Source: Rhizoclosmatium globosum (lineage: Eukaryota; Chytridiomycota; Chytridiomycetes; Chytridiales; Chytriomycetaceae). From it: DNA of 64,000 nucleotides. How positions within the stretch are numbered: the first letter of the stretch is position 1; every line of letters starts with the position of its first letter. The notes under the pieces were generated by a model. That model saw only the letters and a program-made list of their open reading frames with translations, searched no databases and was not told where the DNA came from. Shown one piece after another: positions 45,323-56,699 of this stretch. A program made the translations under genes and the position numbers. The DNA lies in the NCBI GenBank assembly GCA_002104985.1, contig MCGO01000099.1, forward strand, positions 1-64,000. The letters are read 5' to 3'.

Positions 45323-46436
45323 ATGGACACTATACCCCTGACTACTTACCGCGTCGTTTACACAACCACGGCAAGCATAGTCATACTCTTAAACCTAGTC
45401 GTTATTGTCTCATCAATACGAAGCGGCCAAACTCTAAGCCAGACATCCCTAATCACGTTCTGGCTCTGCTGCTTCGACTTTCTAGTCGCATCAACCGACT
45501 TCATAATCGGCGCCACATCCCTCTCCCTCCACCAAACAATAGCCAACCAAACAATACCCCCATCAACAACACTCCAAATATGTCACATCCACGGATTCCT
45601 CCACATCCTCGGCGGATCTACATCCCTCCTCCTCTGCCTCGCCCTAACACTCTCCCGCTACTCAATCATAATCCACAAACGAACAATCTCCCGGAAAATA
45701 ACACTCACTTCCATCGCAATCATCCTCCTCTTCGCAAGCACAGTCGCTAGTCTCCCTTTCATCATGAACGACCCGAATATATACACACTACATCCAAGTA
45801 ACTTGTACTGCGCGACGGATTGGTCACAGAAATCAATCAAATCACGCGTGCTTATTTCTATAAACTTGTTGACGGTGATACCGCCCGTAACGTTCATCGG
45901 GTTCGCGTATTGGAAAATGTATCACGTCGTGAGTTTGCAATGCCGGACTGCGAGTGGCGTCTTTCGGGAGGCGCGGTTACGCGCGGAGATGAAGGGACGC
46001 TCTGGAGAGGACGAGGGCGGTGATTATCCACAGGACTTGTCGATTCCTGTTTCGACAATGCCGAGGACTTCTTCAGCGACGGTTGTGGAAGTACATCAGG
46101 CTGTGTCGTATGCATTGGAGGATGAAGCGTTGCAGGAGGAACAGAGACTGTTACTCCAAAGTTGGATTATTGTTTTGGCCTTTCTGAGTGGATGGAGTCC
46201 TTACTTGATTGGTCAGTTCAAGAAGACTTTTATCTTCCAAAAATTTTAATTCAATTCTTGGAATAGTTATGATTTACGAAGCGATCACGACGAAATCAGT
46301 TCCCGCGGAATATGACTTCGCGGCTATTTACTGCACATTGCTGAATCAGGGCTTTAATCCTGTAATTCTTATTGCTTATAAACGAGACGTTCGAGAGAAG
46401 GTTGTGAAAATGATGTCTGGCCAGAGTTTGCTGTAA
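45323..46436 (+). CDS. Rhodopsin-like seven-TM receptor (GPCR), paralog 1
   Basis: Seven membrane segments in class A arrangement. TM1 TASIVILLNLVVIVSSI; TM2 LITFWLCCFDFLVASTDF (Asp at the usual sodium-site position); TM3 begins at a Cys (ICHIHGFLHILGG) and ends SRYSIII, in place of DRY; ECL2 has LYCATDW to pair with the TM3 Cys; TM5 NLLTVIPPVTFIGFAYWKMY; TM6 SWIIVLAFLSGWSPYLIVM with WSP like the CWxP switch; TM7 CTLLNQGFNPVILIAY, matching NPxxxxxY, then a basic helix 8 (KRDVREKVVK). An intron at about 46212-46266 (GTCAGTT..GGAATAG) interrupts TM6 in phase 1. There is no Lys at the retinal site of TM7, so it is not an opsin. ATG at 45323 gives a short extracellular N-terminus. Ligand unknown. 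Confidence 0.75.
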
Positions 46437-46987
46437 TTGAAAGTGAGGGGTGGTTCACTGGCGAAGCATATAAAATATCATGTTCGTGGTCAACGTAATC
46501 CAGTGTACCATCCTGCTAACTTAAAATTCCTAGTAAGCTCATGGCTCCACTCATTTGAGAATTAGTCTTGAGGATTTTAAAGAATGTATAAGAGTTGTGT
46601 TGTAAATATCATAACGATTACAGAATATCCAGAAACCCCCAAACGAGATTCCAGGGTCATCCAGTACAATTTTGATTACGTGCAAGTCGTTGAGATTTAC
46701 AAAATGGTCCCATTAGAGTCAGCTTTCATACAAATTAACACAACCAGTGACAAAATCAGTTGAACCAATTAGCTTGTTGCTGTCCATTAGAGTTGTCCTT
46801 GTTTATAATACGTAAATTTGAAAGAATTTCTCTTCATGGGGGTTCTTAACCGAACTTCTGTTGTTGTGTGTTTAAATGTTGTTTATTTCGACCAATAGGA
46901 TAGACTGCATCGGAAATTTCAGAGAAGATAATCCACCACTATTTATCGAGATTTACAATTTCTTTACTCCACCGTTGAAATTATGCG
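46437..46987. other. Spacer between the two GPCR genes
   Basis: About 550 bp, AT-rich, no convincing coding or RNA signal. It contains the promoter of the second GPCR. Confidence 0.4.
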
Positions 46988-47795
46988 ATGGAAATCTCAA
47001 CAGTTGACACCACCCGCATCATCTTCACATCAACAGCGTGCCTTGCCACCTTTTTAAACATCACAATCATATTCGCAACAATTTGGCGCACGAAAGATCT
47101 CACTTCAACGACCCTTATAACGTTCTGGCTTTGTTGTTTCGATGGTCTTGTCGCGTCTGTCGACTTCACAATCAACGTCTCAACCTTAACCCTCCACCGC
47201 GTCATCGATTCCACAACGTTCCAAACCCACACATTAAGTTCAACAATATGTCAAATCCACGGATTCCTCCACATATTCGGTGGTTCAAGTTCCCTCCTTC
47301 TCTGTCTCCTCCTCACAACATTCCGCTACTCAGTCATAATCCAAAAACACATCATATCCCGAAAACGCACAATAACGTGCATCGCCCTCGCAATCACAGC
47401 AGCAGCAACATTCGCAGGCCTCCCCTTCATCCTCCACGCACCAGAAATATACATCCTCCATCCAAGCCAAGAATACTGCGCAACAGACTGGTCCCAACAA
47501 GGCCCCAAGCCCCGCGTAGTCGTATTCATAAACATCATGACAGTAATCCCACCCGTCTCGTTCATCGGATACGCGTACTACAAAATGTATCAGAACGTAT
47601 CAAAGCAGTGTCGAAAAGCGAGCGAGGTTGTTCGAAACGCGAGGCTACACGCGGAAATGAAGGGCCGTACTGGATCTGATACTGAGTTTGAGAGTTCGTA
47701 TGTTTCTCAGAATAATCAGGGGACGTCTTCGGAGACTGTTGTGAATGTTCCTGAGTATTCGCGGGGTTTGGAGAAGGAGGCGGAGGAGGAGGAGA
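46988..47795 (+). pseudogene. Rhodopsin-like GPCR, paralog 2, 5' part (TM1-TM5), interrupted by a LINE
   Basis: Paralog of the receptor at 45323. MEISTVDTTRIIFTSTACL opens TM1, followed by ITFWLCCFDGLVASVDF (TM2), ICQIHGFLHIFGG (TM3), TFRYSVII, ITCIALAITAAATFAGLPFI (TM4), EYCATDWSQQG (ECL2), TVIPPVSFIGYAYYKMY (TM5) and the third cytosolic loop ending EKEAEEEE. The frame then runs into the poly-T edge of the LINE at 47796. Downstream of the element the receptor resumes at 57751 in the same frame (RRLLKQSIIIV). The gene was therefore intact until the insertion; this allele would encode a receptor lacking TM6-TM7. Confidence 0.85.
47781..47795. repeat. Target-site duplication, left copy
   Basis: CGGAGGAGGAGGAGA, identical to 57736-57750. 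It encodes part of the acidic tract in the third cytosolic loop of the GPCR. It is followed directly by nine T (47796-47804), the poly(A) tail of the minus-strand LINE. Confidence 0.95.
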
Positions 47796-48160
47796 TTTTT
47801 TTTTCCAAGTCAACCATGCTCTGTTTATTTGCAATGAAACTTTCCAGCCCATCAAATAACACTTTCCCGACTCCCTGGGTTGAATACGCACCCATTCCTG
47901 CCCGTATAACCAGTGATCCGATAGCATGTGCTGTGCTTTTCAGCATCTATCCCCTTACGCCGACAATTTACTTCCCACCCAATTACTCCATATCTCTCAT
48001 GAGGCCTTCCCGTAACTTGGTCTTGTGGGCTGGATGCAGTTAACATCAGCAGCCCCGGGGGGAGGAGGGGGGGTATGGGGGGGAGGAACGACCCCCCATG
48101 TTTCTAGAAATATATCTAGACCCTCCCTAGTTTTTAAGGGAACCACCCTAGGTTTGGTTT

Positions 48161-51100
48161 CTACTCATGACTTACTAAGGATGGCCCAGAGGTGAGCTCC
48201 TCTCGGACCCTTTTGGGTGGTGGTTGGTGCTGTTCCTCAGCACCTTCCTCCTGTGTGTAGTGTCTTGTTTCATTGTCCTCTGAGATGTCAGTGTCGTCTG
48301 TGTCCCACCACATGTTGGCACCCTCCCAGTCTTCTGCGTCCTGCTGGTCTGTTTCACTGTCCTTTGTTATTGTGTCAGGGTTATAGCAGAATTCCTGTTC
48401 CCTTGCGTATTGGTCCATGTACGTTGCAAGTGTGTTTATTATTCCTGGTGGGATTTTCCTTATTCCCGTGTTATCTGATGCTATCATATCAATGGCTCTT
48501 ATCTGTTGTCCATAGGATCCGCCATGCTTGTGGGATTCATCTGGGCTAAGTGGTTCCATACAATGCTGGCAACGTGTACCTTCTTTTATTTCTGTTGTTT
48601 TGTGTTTCCGTTTGCCTTCTTTTGGCTTGTTTCTGGGTCCCTCGTGCTTCTGTCTGGTGTTACTTTGTCTGGCTTTGATTGTTGCAGTTATTTGGTTTGT
48701 TTCCTCCCATGCTGTGGTTTTGTCACATCTTGGTTTCCATATTTTTCTCTTACCATCTTTTTAAGTTCCTTCCATGTTGTCAATATAATCATACGTTGTG
48801 TTTGGGGCTTCCTGATACCGCATTTTTCTAAAATTCTGTACATAACATTTGGTATGAGTCCATATCCAGCAATATGGGTGAATGTCATTTTATCAGCTTC
48901 AATGCCTATCTCATCTCTTGGTTGTGGTGGTCTATTGTCCCTGGTCTGACCATCCCAGTTTTTGAGCCACGACCTAATTTTGGTTTCGTTTGCTTTGTTG
49001 CTTTGACTTTCTACTGTGTTTTCATTTCTTTTCCTCTTTTTGGGGGTTTCGGTTTGTTTTACGAGCAGTGTGATCATTTCTTCCCATATTTCCATCCTGA
49101 TTGCTTCTGTTTCTATACATCTCCAAAGATGGTCATTTGTTTCTTCCTCCTGGTGGCATACACGGCATGTTCCATTGGGGTATGCATCTTGGTGTCTCCG
49201 ACGCATCTCAGATTGTACTGGTAGCAGTCGGTGCATAGCGTTGATGTCCCATTTTCTGTAGTGACTGTGAGCTTCACTGGTGAAGTATGATGTTTGTTTG
49301 TGGCCTCTCTGTAGTAGTGCAAATGTGAGGGCAAAGTTGATGCTATTTTGTACTTCTGCAATGTGCTTGTGTGCAGGTTGTTCTATCCATGCAAGAAAGG
49401 TTTTGGCCTTGTTGATCATAGTTAGAGTTTCTCTGTAATTTCCTTCAAGCATAATATTGTTTGTGCATAGGGTGAACTGAATGAGTGATTGACCTTCCAG
49501 TTTCATTTTGAGTAGTGGAGCCATATGTCCATCATTTGCATCTGAATCTGCCAGTTCATTACCGGGGACACCTGTATGGGACTTTACATGATGTAGTATT
49601 GGGAGTGGTCTGGTTATGGATTTAGCGATATGGCACATTTGAGCAGCAGTGTATACATTAGACAGTGTAAATAATTCTCTTCGTTTGATGTTGAATTTGC
49701 TTCTTTCCAGACGTTTGAATGTTTGGATAACCGCCATGTTGTCAATGTACATATCTGTTGGTCCGTTTACTCCTAGAAGGGCAGCATTGGCAGCATACAT
49801 TTCTGCATTGGTGAGGATGCATTTCCTTCAATTCCAAAGTTGATTCTTCTCCCCTTTTGGGTGCCGTCCCAGGCAACCACGGAGCCAGCTAGGCTGGGCT
49901 TTCCATTGATAAATGTAAGAGATCCGTCTGAGTATATGGCGTCTCTTGTATTACACTCTCTTGCTTTCAGTGCACCTATAGCCGTGATTAGCTCTGGTGG
50001 ACCTTCAAAGTAGATTGCTGCTCTGTTTCTGCCAGTTGTCTTTTCCTCCTCTGTCACTCCTAGTGGGCTTTCATGTTTTGTTTGGAGGTCATTGGTTTCC
50101 CTTGGTATTGAGTCTCTTACAGATGCAATTGTCTTACATTCTATTATTTGGCGGGACGTATATTGCTGTGGGTCTTCTGCTGGTTGTTCATTTGTTATGT
50201 CAGCAGGTTCATAGAGTTTGTTTGACTGGTCTTTGTTTGCCATATGTTCATGAAGCCGTCTTGTTTGTAAATTATGCATTTTCCATTCTGTAGATAGCCC
50301 TGAGTGCAGGTCATTCCATTGCATTCTACGATGAATGTTCTGTTTTGGTGTTCTATTGCAAATGTATATTCGTTGTTACCCTCATAGTCATTTCCTGTCA
50401 GTTCGACATAATGATGCAGTCTGTGCGTTGTTGTTCCTTCATCTCGCTCAATTCCCATGATTTCTCCATAATGTTGTTCTTCTGTTTCAGGGTCATTCCA
50501 GGTGACAATCTCGTGCTTTTTACCCAGGCCACAGATCCGGCTCGCTGTAGGCTCTGTTGCAAACGGGTTTGGTCTTGCCCTTTTTGTAAGACTGAGCCTG
50601 GTTCTGTTAGTGGTGTCCTTCCTGTTCAAAGCACTTATTAGCTTCCTGAACCAGTTGTAGTCAGTCTTGTCAAATAGGGGGAATCGTGTTTCCATTTGCT
50701 TGGGAGTGAGTATTTTTTCACTGAAGTAGCATAGAACTTGTTCCACAAAGATTATGTTGTGTCTGCTGAGGTGTTTGGAGATCTGGTTATAGATTACCCA
50801 GTTGTCTATTGCATGGAAGACTGATGTTTCTCCTCCCATAACCTTGCCAAATTCTTTTTTAATTTCCTGGGTGATTGGATCAATGTGTCTGATTGCATTC
50901 ATTGTTATGGCCTTGGAGTGAAATCTATGCATGGTTGAAGCAAGGTAGTGTGTACCCTTGCTCACTTTAGCGGGGAATGGAGTTTCAAATATACTGTGTG
51001 GGAGTGCTAATTGGTTCTGGAGGTTAGCCATTCTGATTCGGATGACACGGCCCAGTAGGTCATCTGAGTTTATCCATACATTGATGTTTGTTGCTAAGTC

Positions 51101-54100
51101 TGTTGTGTACAGGTCATTCCAGTTCTTCAGTCCATAGATTTGGGATTGCTCCAGGATTGAATTGGCGATGGTTTGTTTCTGTTTGGCTTTTTGTTTTACA
51201 ACCTTCTTGACAAGACTATAGTAGTGGTCAACCTCATTTTCTGTAAGGGAGAGTGTTTGCCACTTATATCTGATTTGCATCAGTAGCACTGTGTTCATTA
51301 TGAGTATTATGCCTTTGTCTGTTATGCGTTTTGTCTGGAGTATTTCAATTGTGTCTTTGATTTGCTTTTCAATCATTGTTCTGCCAGTTTTGCCAAGGTT
51401 ATCTGCTGAGAAGTAATTTCCTAGTAGTCTCTCTCCTTGTTTTGGGTTCAAGATTTCTATGCTGGTGTTATCACCCCAAGTGAGTTGTGTGTATTCGTTT
51501 GTTGGATTGATGGCAATGATTTTAACCTTGTTGGTGTTGGATTTTATAGTATTCCCTTCTTGGAACTCATATATGATTGATGCTTGTTTTTGTAGTTCTT
51601 GCCAGGATCTTGCAACAATGGTTGTGTCATCTACATAGGCTAGGGCGGTGATTTCTTCTGATAGGATGTTTTCCTTCCATTCACATCTCGAAACTCGGTT
51701 TTTTGTTTTGCTTCTAGTGTCACACCTTTTGTATGTTTGTCCAGGATGCAGAGCAGTGTATCCCAGAAAATTCTCCACTCAATTGGTGCTAGTACTGATC
51801 CTTGTTGGATCATGGTGCCAATTGTGATGGTGTTTGTCTCACCAACTGCTGTTCTAACCTTGGCCTTGAGGCGTTTCTGTGTGTTGTATTTCCATGCTGA
51901 GTATTTGTAAGGAAGCTTGATGCGCTTATGTGACCGCATAACTGCTTTTGAGCTCACTGAGTCATATGCCTTGGCAATGTCATTGAGTAGTATATATGCT
52001 TCTCTGTTTGTCTCAACACATGTGTCAATAACTGCTTGTATAATGTGTAGTACAGGATCAGTTGATTCTCCTGGGAGTGCAGAGAAGTTTCGCCCCTTCA
52101 GGACATTGTTTTCTTGCAGGATTGGTTTAAGTCTAAGGTATATTATCATCTCATGTAGCTTGTATGCTGTTTCCAAAAGTGCGATTGGTCTTGTTTTCTT
52201 AATGTCAGCTCCCCAGTCTTCACTTTTTGGGATTGGGTTGATAATACTTAACAGCCATTGATCAGGTGAGTCAGCATAGTCAATGCACATTTGTATTACA
52301 ATTGTAAGAGTTTGGATGCAGACTTGACCTCCATGAAGAAACAATTCCCTTTGAATTTTGCTGTCTCCTGGTGCTTTGTTTGCTCCCATTGATTTAAGGC
52401 CCTCCATGACTTCTGCCTCCGTTATTGGGTTGTCTAAGGTAAGGAAGATTCTGAGTCAATTTCAGGCTTCGGTTTGTATTCCTCTGCAAATATTGAGTCA
52501 CTGCTGAATTCATTATCAGGTCTTGCCTTAAACCATGTTTCAACCTCTCTTGCAGTTTCAGCAAGAACTTTTGCTGGTTCGTGTTCTATATAAGATTTAC
52601 CATTCTCATCTTTCATTTGGATCTTGTTTAGTCTGACATTGCTATTTCTGTTCAACATGCTGTTCATATATTTTCCTTGATTTTCTTTGCAGTTGTGATC
52701 ACGTTTGTCAGTGTTGTGTTTAATGTTGGCTTCTGTGATCTCCTTTTGTTTATCCTCCATCAATTTCTTTGCTGAGTCTCTTTCTTTTGTAAGCCATTCA
52801 ATTCTTTTCTGTTTTAGTTCATGTTTTGTTAAGATGTTGCTTCCCATTCTAGGTGGGTCTGTGCTGTATTTGTGTTTGGCCACTTGGTATTGTAGTATCA
52901 GCAATTTGTTTTGTCGTTCAGTGATCCTGCCAGTGAGGTTTGATGGCTGTTTTGCTTCTTTGAGGCATTCTTCTAGACGGCTGTATAGTTTGATATAATT
53001 ATTGCAGACAATTTCTTCTGCCCGTCTCCCCCCAACTGTCTTTGTTGGAATCAGGGTTTTAGCTGTTTCTAGTATTGTACGTTCAAGGTCAGTGATGATA
53101 TTTGTCAGTTCTTTCATGACAACTTCTTTTGTTTTCAAATCGCATAGTTTCTCATTGTGGCTGGAGGTGAACAACCCATTGCTGCTGCTTTTTCACTGTG
53201 TTCTCGAATGAGTTGTGGATTGTTTTGTTGCATAGGGTATTTTGCCTGAAGAAGTTGTGCTCTTGGGAGTATGTTCACGGCTTCTAGGGCCTCAGAGGTG
53301 AGTTTCCCATAGTTTTCCCAAAGTTCTTTTGTCATTGCCTCAAGGTTAAGGATCTTTCGTTTGGACACGCGTATTCTGAACTGGTCTGGAACAGGTCTTG
53401 CGTTATTAGGCATGCTATTACAGGTACATGGTCGGATATTTGGTATTCATACCACTCTGTTATGCTGTCACAGTGTGTGATTTTTCCAGTGAGTGTGCTG
53501 TTGATCCATATGCTGTCTATTCGACTGGCCTGTACTGTTTTGTTGTTGTGTTTTGTGAATTTTGTGAATGTTGGGTGTTGCCATTTACTAATCTGAATGC
53601 GTCTTCATACCCTGTCTTTGAGAGCATGTCAAGTATGCTGTTTCTTTTGGGAGGCTTTGGTGTGTTCTCAGAGACATGGCATCTATGAGTGTTTTGCTTC
53701 GTTGCTATCTCCCATATAGATTCCTGGTGCCATCCATTTCGTCTTGTTGTATTGTGCTCATCAGCCAGGTCTTGTACTCCTTTGTATTGTTGCGAGTGTC
53801 ATCAGTTGGCCAGTAGAAGTTGGTTATTCTTAATTTTCCTTGTTTGAAAGCAAGAACCAGTGATATAAGTCGCGAGCCAACTCTCTCAATTTGGATTACA
53901 TGTTTGTTCCATGTAGGTGCAATTAGGATACCTACTCCACCAGAGTAGTCTTCTGCACTGGTCCAATATGCTTTTCCTGTGTATAGTCCTTTGTTGTGTT
54001 GTCCCATATATGTTGGCTTTTGACTCTTGCATTTGGTTTCTTGAAGTGCTAGTATGTCTATCTTGTAATCTTCAACCAGTTTGGCAATCAAATAGATTTT

Positions 54101-54141
54101 GCAGTGTTGAGGTGCGGGCAGTTGTATGTTGCTATTCTCAT
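48161..54141 (-). CDS. LINE ORF2 polyprotein: endonuclease, reverse transcriptase, RNase H
   Basis: Endonuclease: MRIATYNCPHLNTAKS at 54141, ILALQETKCKSQ, YWTSAEDYSGGVGILIAP and ISDHVPVIAC near 53430. Linker region 53170-52440. RT: NPIPKSEDWGADIKKTRPIA, ILLNDIAKAYDSV (first catalytic Asp), QQGSVLAPIEWRIFWDTLLC, then YVDDTTIVARSW with the catalytic Asp pair near 51640. RNase H: RDAIYSDGSLTF near 49930, Glu-containing region near 49790, VKSHTGVPGNELADSDAND near 49550. A C-terminal CRVCHQEEETNDHLWRC knuckle lies near 49170, and an acidic end reaches 48161. Frameshifts or frame changes at about 54085, 53700, 53500, 53160, 52430, 51700, 50230 and 49800 break it, so as read it is not functional. 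Whether these are errors or decay is not settled by this sequence. Confidence 0.88.
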
Positions 54142-54828
54142 TCTGTTTCTGTTTGGTTTGTTAGAAAGTTACTTCCATTCCCAAAGAAGTCAATTCGTTG
54201 GTATATTTCCTATGCTGTGTTGTTGATTGAGGGTTTGTAAGTTCAGTGTCATCCTGACTGGTGTGATTCCTATGTTGTATTGATATTATGGTTTGTGGAT
54301 CTGTGTTGTCATTGTATGTTGTTTCTTGTTCTTTTTCTGTTGCTGTGTCCCTTTCTTCTTTCTCCTTCTTTTTCAATGCTCGATTCTCCTTTTGTCCAGG
54401 GCTGCTTTATTGCTTGCTCAGAGCCTGCAGCATGCCTATTGCTTCTTAGTGGGATTTCAATCTCGCTCTCACTGCCACTGTCATCGTCACTGTCATTGCT
54501 CTCTATGTTTCTAGTATGCTCATTGCTACCTCGGTTTGCTTTTTTAATTTGTTTCTGTTCTTCACTCATATTGTTTCCATAGTTGGTTTCTGGGTTCCAC
54601 TCCTCAGCTTTCCTTTTATTGCTAGGGTTGTTGTGTTTATTGTTTGTCTTCTCCCCTACTATAATCTTCTTGAGTTTGTTCTCTATGTCATCATCTTCTC
54701 TAGCTCTTTTGTTTTGGGGACGTGAAGTTGTGTTGGTAAGTAAATTTTTATTTTGATATTCATAAGTATATGTATTGTTGTCTCCTTCTTTTCTTGGTCA
54801 ATAAAAATAGTTGGAATTGGGGCCGTCA

Positions 54829-56690
54829 TTACCAGTGGGTTCGGGGCAATTTCAGCCCAGGGTGGTGTTTTCTATAGTATTCTATATCAGATTTATTTCT
54901 GCACCAGCTCTTCTTACCTCCATCTTGTCTCATTCTTTTGTTTCCTTGGGAGTCCTTCTCTGTAGTTGAGCGAATGCTGGACTTGTTCTTGATGATGGCA
55001 GCAGTAGCTGGTGCTTGTTTTGGGGTGGTCTTGTTTCCATGATCAGCAGTGTTGATTACCTCCGTGGCCTTCTTATTGAAGATTTCATCATATGTCCCTC
55101 CAGGTTGGATTCCCTCCATGACATGTTCCTTGATGGATTGGATAGCATTTTCAAGTGCCTGATTGACTAATCCCATGGTATGTTGTTGAAGACTTTCCAT
55201 GTGACCCTTTAAATGAGTCAGGGCCAATTCTGACAATATCTGCTGCACACCATCTCCATTAATGGTGTCTACTAATAGTTTCCTGGCATCATCCCTGGCA
55301 AAATTCAGAGCTTGAAGACTGGCATCCCCAATAGCCTGTTTGAGCAAGTTGTTCAAGGCACCTCCGTTCTGTATATCAGATTGGATATATGTGTTGATTA
55401 CTTCTGCCACTGAGGGTGTAGATGGAGCAGAGGGTGTTGCAGGCATTGATGGGGTCTTAAAGGTAATCCCTCGCTTGTTGCTGGCAGACGGTTGGGCGGG
55501 CGCTGGTTTAACCAAAGTTGTTCCGTTTCCCATAAGAATGTGTGGCAGGGTCCATCCGCACTTTTTGATGGCCTCCTTAACTCCTTCTTCAAAGAGTTTT
55601 GGGTCATCTGATTGACCAAGGCGCGTAACCTCGTTCTTGCACCATTTCATGCCCTCATCACTAATGTGTTGGTCCATTGTTTTGAACTGAATCCACCAGT
55701 TGGCTTTACGAGATGCATCTAAATGTGTTGGTCCATTGTTTTGAACTGAATCCACCAGTTGGCTTTACGAGATGCATCTACTGGGCAGAAATCAGATTGG
55801 TGGTTTCCAAGGCATCGCAAGCACTCTGGGAGGATCTCCCATGTGTCTCCTTGTTGTTTCCAGACAGGTGCAATGGGTTTGTTGAGGAAGCGATGTTGCA
55901 CAGCTTTTTGTAGCTCATTGGAATCAGTGAAAGTGATGAGCAAGTCCTTGCGTTTTTCAACTACATGAGAGGGGAAGTGGAATCTATTTCCAATTTTAGT
56001 TACATTGGGGATGGAATTATTGGGGCTGTACCTTGGGCGCAACACTTTTCCCTGGAGATTCCCAAGTTGGGTGATAATTTCCTGGATGGTCAGGTGGTGT
56101 GGAATGCCTTTGACCACTGCAAGTCTTGGTTGTTCAAAGGCTTCTCTGACAGAGTGTTCACCCTCAGAAATGTAAGCAGCATTCCGGTCGTGGACAAAGT
56201 ATGGGACATTGTCTTCCAGAGATCTCTTTTGATCACTTGATGAGCATTGTACAAGGATTCGGCGACCAGTCCAGGGAGTCTTCTTGTTCGGAAGGCAGAG
56301 GATTGATAAGAACACTCCACCTTTTGTTTGAATGGCTTTTCCACATTCAGCAGCAAGTTGGTTGTCCCGGAGCCTATTGGTGTTGTCCACATTGATGTAT
56401 TGGAGTTGGTATTGCACTTGACCGTCAAACTGTAAAGCAAACGCGTCAACTCCACTAATCTCAATTTGTGCAAGTATGTCCCAGTGTGCTCGGGAGGTTT
56501 TGAAGACTACACCGTCTTGGGTGGTGTGGATGTCACAAGCAGCCACTTCCTTGGTATTGAGTAGTTCCCGAAGGATCTGATGGAGTACCGCAGCCTTGTC
56601 GTTCTTGTAGAAGGTTACTTGGTTGCATTCTCTCTCAAGAGCCTTGAGGTTGTCGAGAGTGACAAGTGCAGTGATGTCGGTAATGTTCAT
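54829..56690 (-). CDS. LINE ORF1 protein, split by a 59 bp tandem duplication
   Basis: Start MNITDITALVTLDNLKALER at 56690. Contains HLTIQEIITQLGNLQGKVLR, an RNA-recognition-like stretch, and a zinc knuckle CLRCLGNHQSDFCP near 55795. The frame then meets a 59 bp tandem duplication (55663-55780) and ends at 55719. The other copy carries the frame on through SDEGMKWCKNEVTRL to a long helical C-terminal part that ends at 54829. Without the extra copy it would be one frame of about 600 residues. ORF1 proteins bind the element RNA. An open frame extends upstream to 57689 through the GC-rich 5' region but has no protein-like features, so I start at 56690. Confidence 0.8.
55663..55780. repeat. Perfect 59 bp tandem duplication inside LINE ORF1
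   Basis: Positions 55663-55721 and 55722-55780 are identical, each beginning AATGTGTTGG and ending GATGCATCTA. As 59 is not a multiple of three, the duplication changes the ORF1 frame. The identity implies a very recent event or an assembly artefact. Confidence 0.93.
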
Positions 56691-56699
56691 TTTAGTTTC

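Noticed and set aside
45323..46436. Opsin
   Set aside because: No Lys in TM7 at the retinal position, so only a rhodopsin-like receptor is called.
48506..48949. Hydrophobic plus-strand frames (Phe/Leu/Cys-rich) across 48-54 kb
   Set aside because: They are the reverse strand of Lys/Glu/Asn-rich LINE ORF2 codons, not membrane proteins.
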